The notes beneath the pieces were generated by a model that saw only the letters and a program-made list of their open reading frames with translations, was not told where the DNA came from and made no database searches. From Alterluteimonas quercicellularis (lineage in GTDB: Bacteria; Pseudomonadota; Gammaproteobacteria; Xanthomonadales; Xanthomonadaceae): a stretch of DNA of 55,464 nucleotides. The DNA lies in NCBI RefSeq assembly GCF_021191635.1, contig NZ_JAIWPR010000044.1:1-55464 (forward strand), read 5' to 3'. Shown in pieces: positions 53,724-55,464 of the stretch; within the stretch, counting starts at the first letter, position 1; each line of letters starts with the position of its first letter. Both the position numbers and the translations under genes were made by a program.

Positions 53724-54689
53724 CTAGATGGGACGCGATCGCGTCCGAATGGAGGACAGGAACGCCTTGGCCGCCTGCCACGCCTGATGACGCGCCCGGG
53801 CGTTTCCCTCCGGGGTGCCGCCGAAGTCGAAGGTGATGGTCGTGCCGGGAATGTCGAGCTTGGTGATGCCCGGCCCGCCGCCCATCAGCAGATGACTGGC
53901 GTCGTCGAACTGGAGGTTCCGCACGGGCCCGGCGCCCCGGCGGCTGGAGAGCCCCGCGGCGATCTCGTCCGCATAGTCCGCGGCCGGCCACACGGCATCG
54001 ACCTTGCTGGACACGAGCAGCACCGGTCCCGCGATGTCCTCGACACGGATGCGCGCCGCGTCGACCGCGGGCGCGCGCTCGAACCACTGCCACATCGGCG
54101 TCGCCGGGTCCGCCAGCGAAAGTCGAAAGGGCAGCGGTTCGCCGTCGTATGTCCACGCCGCCCGCACCTGGTCCGCGGGCAGGCCGGGAGCGGTCACGCC
54201 GTTCCAGACATGGCTGCTGGGCGAGAAGGCGATCACCCCGGCGATGTCCCGCCGGATGGAGGCGAGCAGCAGGGCCAGTTCCGCGCCGCGAGACTGCCCC
54301 ATCAGCACGATTCGCGAGCGATCGACCTGCGGGCGGTCCTTGAGCCAGTCGATGGCGCTGACGAAGTACTCGAGCGGGATCTCGTTGAGCGACGACGGCA
54401 CCCCGTCTGGCTGGCCCTGCCAATCCTTGACGTAAGCCAGCGCGAACACGGTGTAGCCCGCGGCGGCCAGGTCGTCGGCATCGCGCGCGGAAGGCAGGCC
54501 GCCATCGGAGCCGTTCAACATGATGACGGTCGTCTGGTCCTTGGCATCGGGCAGGAAGTGCAGCCGCCCGACCAGGCCGTCTTCCTGCACAGCGACCCGC
54601 CGGACGTCCGTGGCAAGCACAGGAAGGGTCGCCAGCGCAGCGGCGACGGCGACGATGAAGGACAGGAACAAGCGGCGGTCGGGCATCAT
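53724..54689 (-). CDS. secreted BAAT/dienelactone-hydrolase-like alpha/beta hydrolase
   Basis: This 321-residue alpha/beta hydrolase has a signal peptide ([20 protein letters not shown] then TLPVLA). The nucleophile elbow is GQSRGAE, the Asp is in [13 protein letters not shown] and the His in DDASHLLM. Overall pattern fits the BAAT C-terminal domain family, which processes acyl thioesters or esters. An in-frame ATG at 54740 would add 17 residues beginning MRRNL, copied from the duplicated leader; it gives an overlong signal peptide, so 54689 is preferred. The gene lies between two copies of a duplicated leader-cheB segment. Confidence 0.8.
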   Translation of the reverse strand: MMPDRRLFLSFIVAVAAALATLPVLATDVRRVAVQEDGLVGRLHFLPDAKDQTTVIMLNGSDGGLPSARDADDLAAAGYTVFALAYVKDWQGQPDGVPSSLNEIPLEYFVSAIDWLKDRPQVDRSRIVLMGQSRGAELALLLASIRRDIAGVIAFSPSSHVWNGVTAPGLPADQVRAAWTYDGEPLPFRLSLADPATPMWQWFERAPAVDAARIRVEDIAGPVLLVSSKVDAVWPAADYADEIAAGLSSRRGAGPVRNLQFDDASHLLMGGGPGITKLDIPGTTITFDFGGTPEGNARARHQAWQAAKAFLSSIRTRSRPI

Positions 54690-54733
54690 GGCATCGGCCT
54701 GCGTGCAGGCGCGCCTGGTCGTTCGGAGGTTGC

Positions 54734-54799
54734 GTCGCATCGTCGTGATCCCGGGTGGGTGTCCTGCCTGGGATGCGGCGAGGCGCGAGAGGGTCGCGC
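54734..54799. repeat. duplicated gene leader, copy B
   Basis: Partner of 53434-53497. It lies between the cheB stop and the BAAT-type hydrolase and contains an ATG (54740) in frame with that hydrolase. Confidence 0.75.
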
Positions 54800-54805
54800 T
54801 AGGCC

Positions 54806-55464
54806 CTAGGCGAGCGCCTCGTGGCGCGCGAGGTCCAGCAGGCGGGCGGCGATCTGCGGCAGTGGCACGATCTCGTCCGCCGCGCCCAGCTTCACCGCCG
54901 CGCCGGGCATGCCCCACACCACGCTGGTGGCGTCGTCCTGGACCAGGGTGGCGGCGCCGGCCTCGCGCATCGCCAGCAGGCCGCGCGCGCCGTCGTCGCC
55001 CATGCCGGTGAGGATCGCGCCGACCGCGCGGGCGCCGGCGTGGCGCGCCACGGCGTGGAACAGCACGTCCACCGCCGGGCGGTGGCGGTTGACCGGGTCG
55101 CCGTCGACGACCGCGCAGCGCCAGCCGGCGCCGTCGCGCACGATGCCGAGGTGGCGGTCGGGCGGCGGCAGGTAGGCGTGGCCGGGCAGGACCGGCGCGC
55201 CGTCGACGGCCTCCACCACGTGCAGCGCGCTGTGGCGGTCCAGCCGCTCCACGAAGGGGCGGCTGAAGGCGGCGGGGATGTGCTGGGTGAGCAGGACCGG
55301 CGGGGCGCCGGCGGGCATCGCCTCGAGCACGTGGCGGATCGCCTCGGTGCCGCCGGCCGAGGCGCCGATCGCGATCAGGCGCGCGCCCCCGGCCGCCGCG
55401 GGGACGAACGCGCGCGGCGCGGGCGGCGCCGGCGTCGCGGGCGCGCCGCGGGGCTGCACGCGCG
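54806..55464 (-). CDS. cheB: CheB chemotaxis methylesterase, 3' part
   Basis: This is the C-terminal catalytic domain of protein-glutamate methylesterase/deamidase CheB, which removes methyl groups from chemoreceptors. The triad is visible: Ser in [13 protein letters not shown], His in [11 protein letters not shown] and Asp in [12 protein letters not shown]. The [12 protein letters not shown] and [11 protein letters not shown] segments are also typical. The frame is open to the window edge. The GTG near 55459 lies in a Pro/Ala-rich linker and is probably not the start, so the receiver domain should lie beyond the window. A fragment of this gene is duplicated at 53543-53644. Confidence 0.93.
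   Translation of the reverse strand, partial: RVQPRGAPATPAPPAPRAFVPAAAGGARLIAIGASAGGTEAIRHVLEAMPAGAPPVLLTQHIPAAFSRPFVERLDRHSALHVVEAVDGAPVLPGHAYLPPPDRHLGIVRDGAGWRCAVVDGDPVNRHRPAVDVLFHAVARHAGARAVGAILTGMGDDGARGLLAMREAGAATLVQDDATSVVWGMPGAAVKLGAADEIVPLPQIAARLLDLARHEALA

Overview
The window is a GC-rich (roughly 70 %) chromosomal segment. It most resembles a member of the Lysobacteraceae/Xanthomonadaceae (Lysobacter/Luteimonas-like Gammaproteobacteria). This is inferred from the Xanthomonas-like kynureninase and kynurenine monooxygenase, the gene content, and many copies of a palindromic REP unit beginning GTAGGAGCGCGCTCGCG. No species name is claimed. No tRNA, rRNA, CRISPR array, prophage or complete insertion sequence was seen.

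Layout. (1) 1-3186: a secreted alpha/beta hydrolase, a 5'-nucleotidase, a DUF2939 protein and a 144-bp MITE-like element. (2) 3186-13683, all on the minus strand: an operon for oxidative breakdown of kynurenine through 3-hydroxyanthranilate and 2-aminomuconate (AMS dehydrogenase, beta-carbonic anhydrase, RidA-type deaminase, 3-HAA dioxygenase, a secreted amidohydrolase, ACMS decarboxylase, kynureninase, kynurenine monooxygenase), followed by exonuclease I and a DUF2461 protein. (3) 13737-18595: endonuclease VIII, an atypical SDR, a PaiB-like protein, a hypothetical protein, and an S41-like peptidase divergent from an XRE-cupin regulator. (4) 18615-23019: AsnRS, an IscA-like protein, a ParDE toxin-antitoxin pair and an ABC exporter; the exporter's GntR regulator (to 24328) appears to be translated from a leaderless mRNA. 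(5) 24569-30141: rpsF-rpsR-rplI, dnaB, alr and a photolyase. (6) 30142-31852: an OmpA-like lipoprotein between two repeat-rich intergenic regions, one of which carries a duplicated 3' end of acnA. (7) 31853-44558: acnA and acnB flank a LysR regulator, a GalD/PrpF-family isomerase, a three-component ABC importer, an OprP-like porin and a VapBC pair. (8) 44629-50031: a compact five-gene operon with an AurF-type di-iron N-oxygenase, a free-standing acyl carrier protein, a thioester reductase fused to an alpha/beta hydrolase, a free-standing adenylation enzyme and a HIT hydrolase. (9) 50272-55464: fadD, an acetamidase/formamidase, a BAAT-type hydrolase and the 3' part of cheB, with duplicated cheB and leader fragments.

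Most interesting system: the 44.6-50.0 kb operon. It amounts to a split NRPS module (A, T and R on separate polypeptides) plus a di-iron N-oxygenase. This is the same chemistry set as the pvf/ham-type pathways that make N-oxygenated signalling metabolites, but it is differently organised and carries extra hydrolase and HIT activities. The product cannot be read from the sequence.

Other points of note are a carbonic anhydrase translationally coupled inside the kynurenine operon, REP units whose conserved TAG is the stop codon of neighbouring genes, and a putative uptake-and-isomerisation cluster between the two aconitases.
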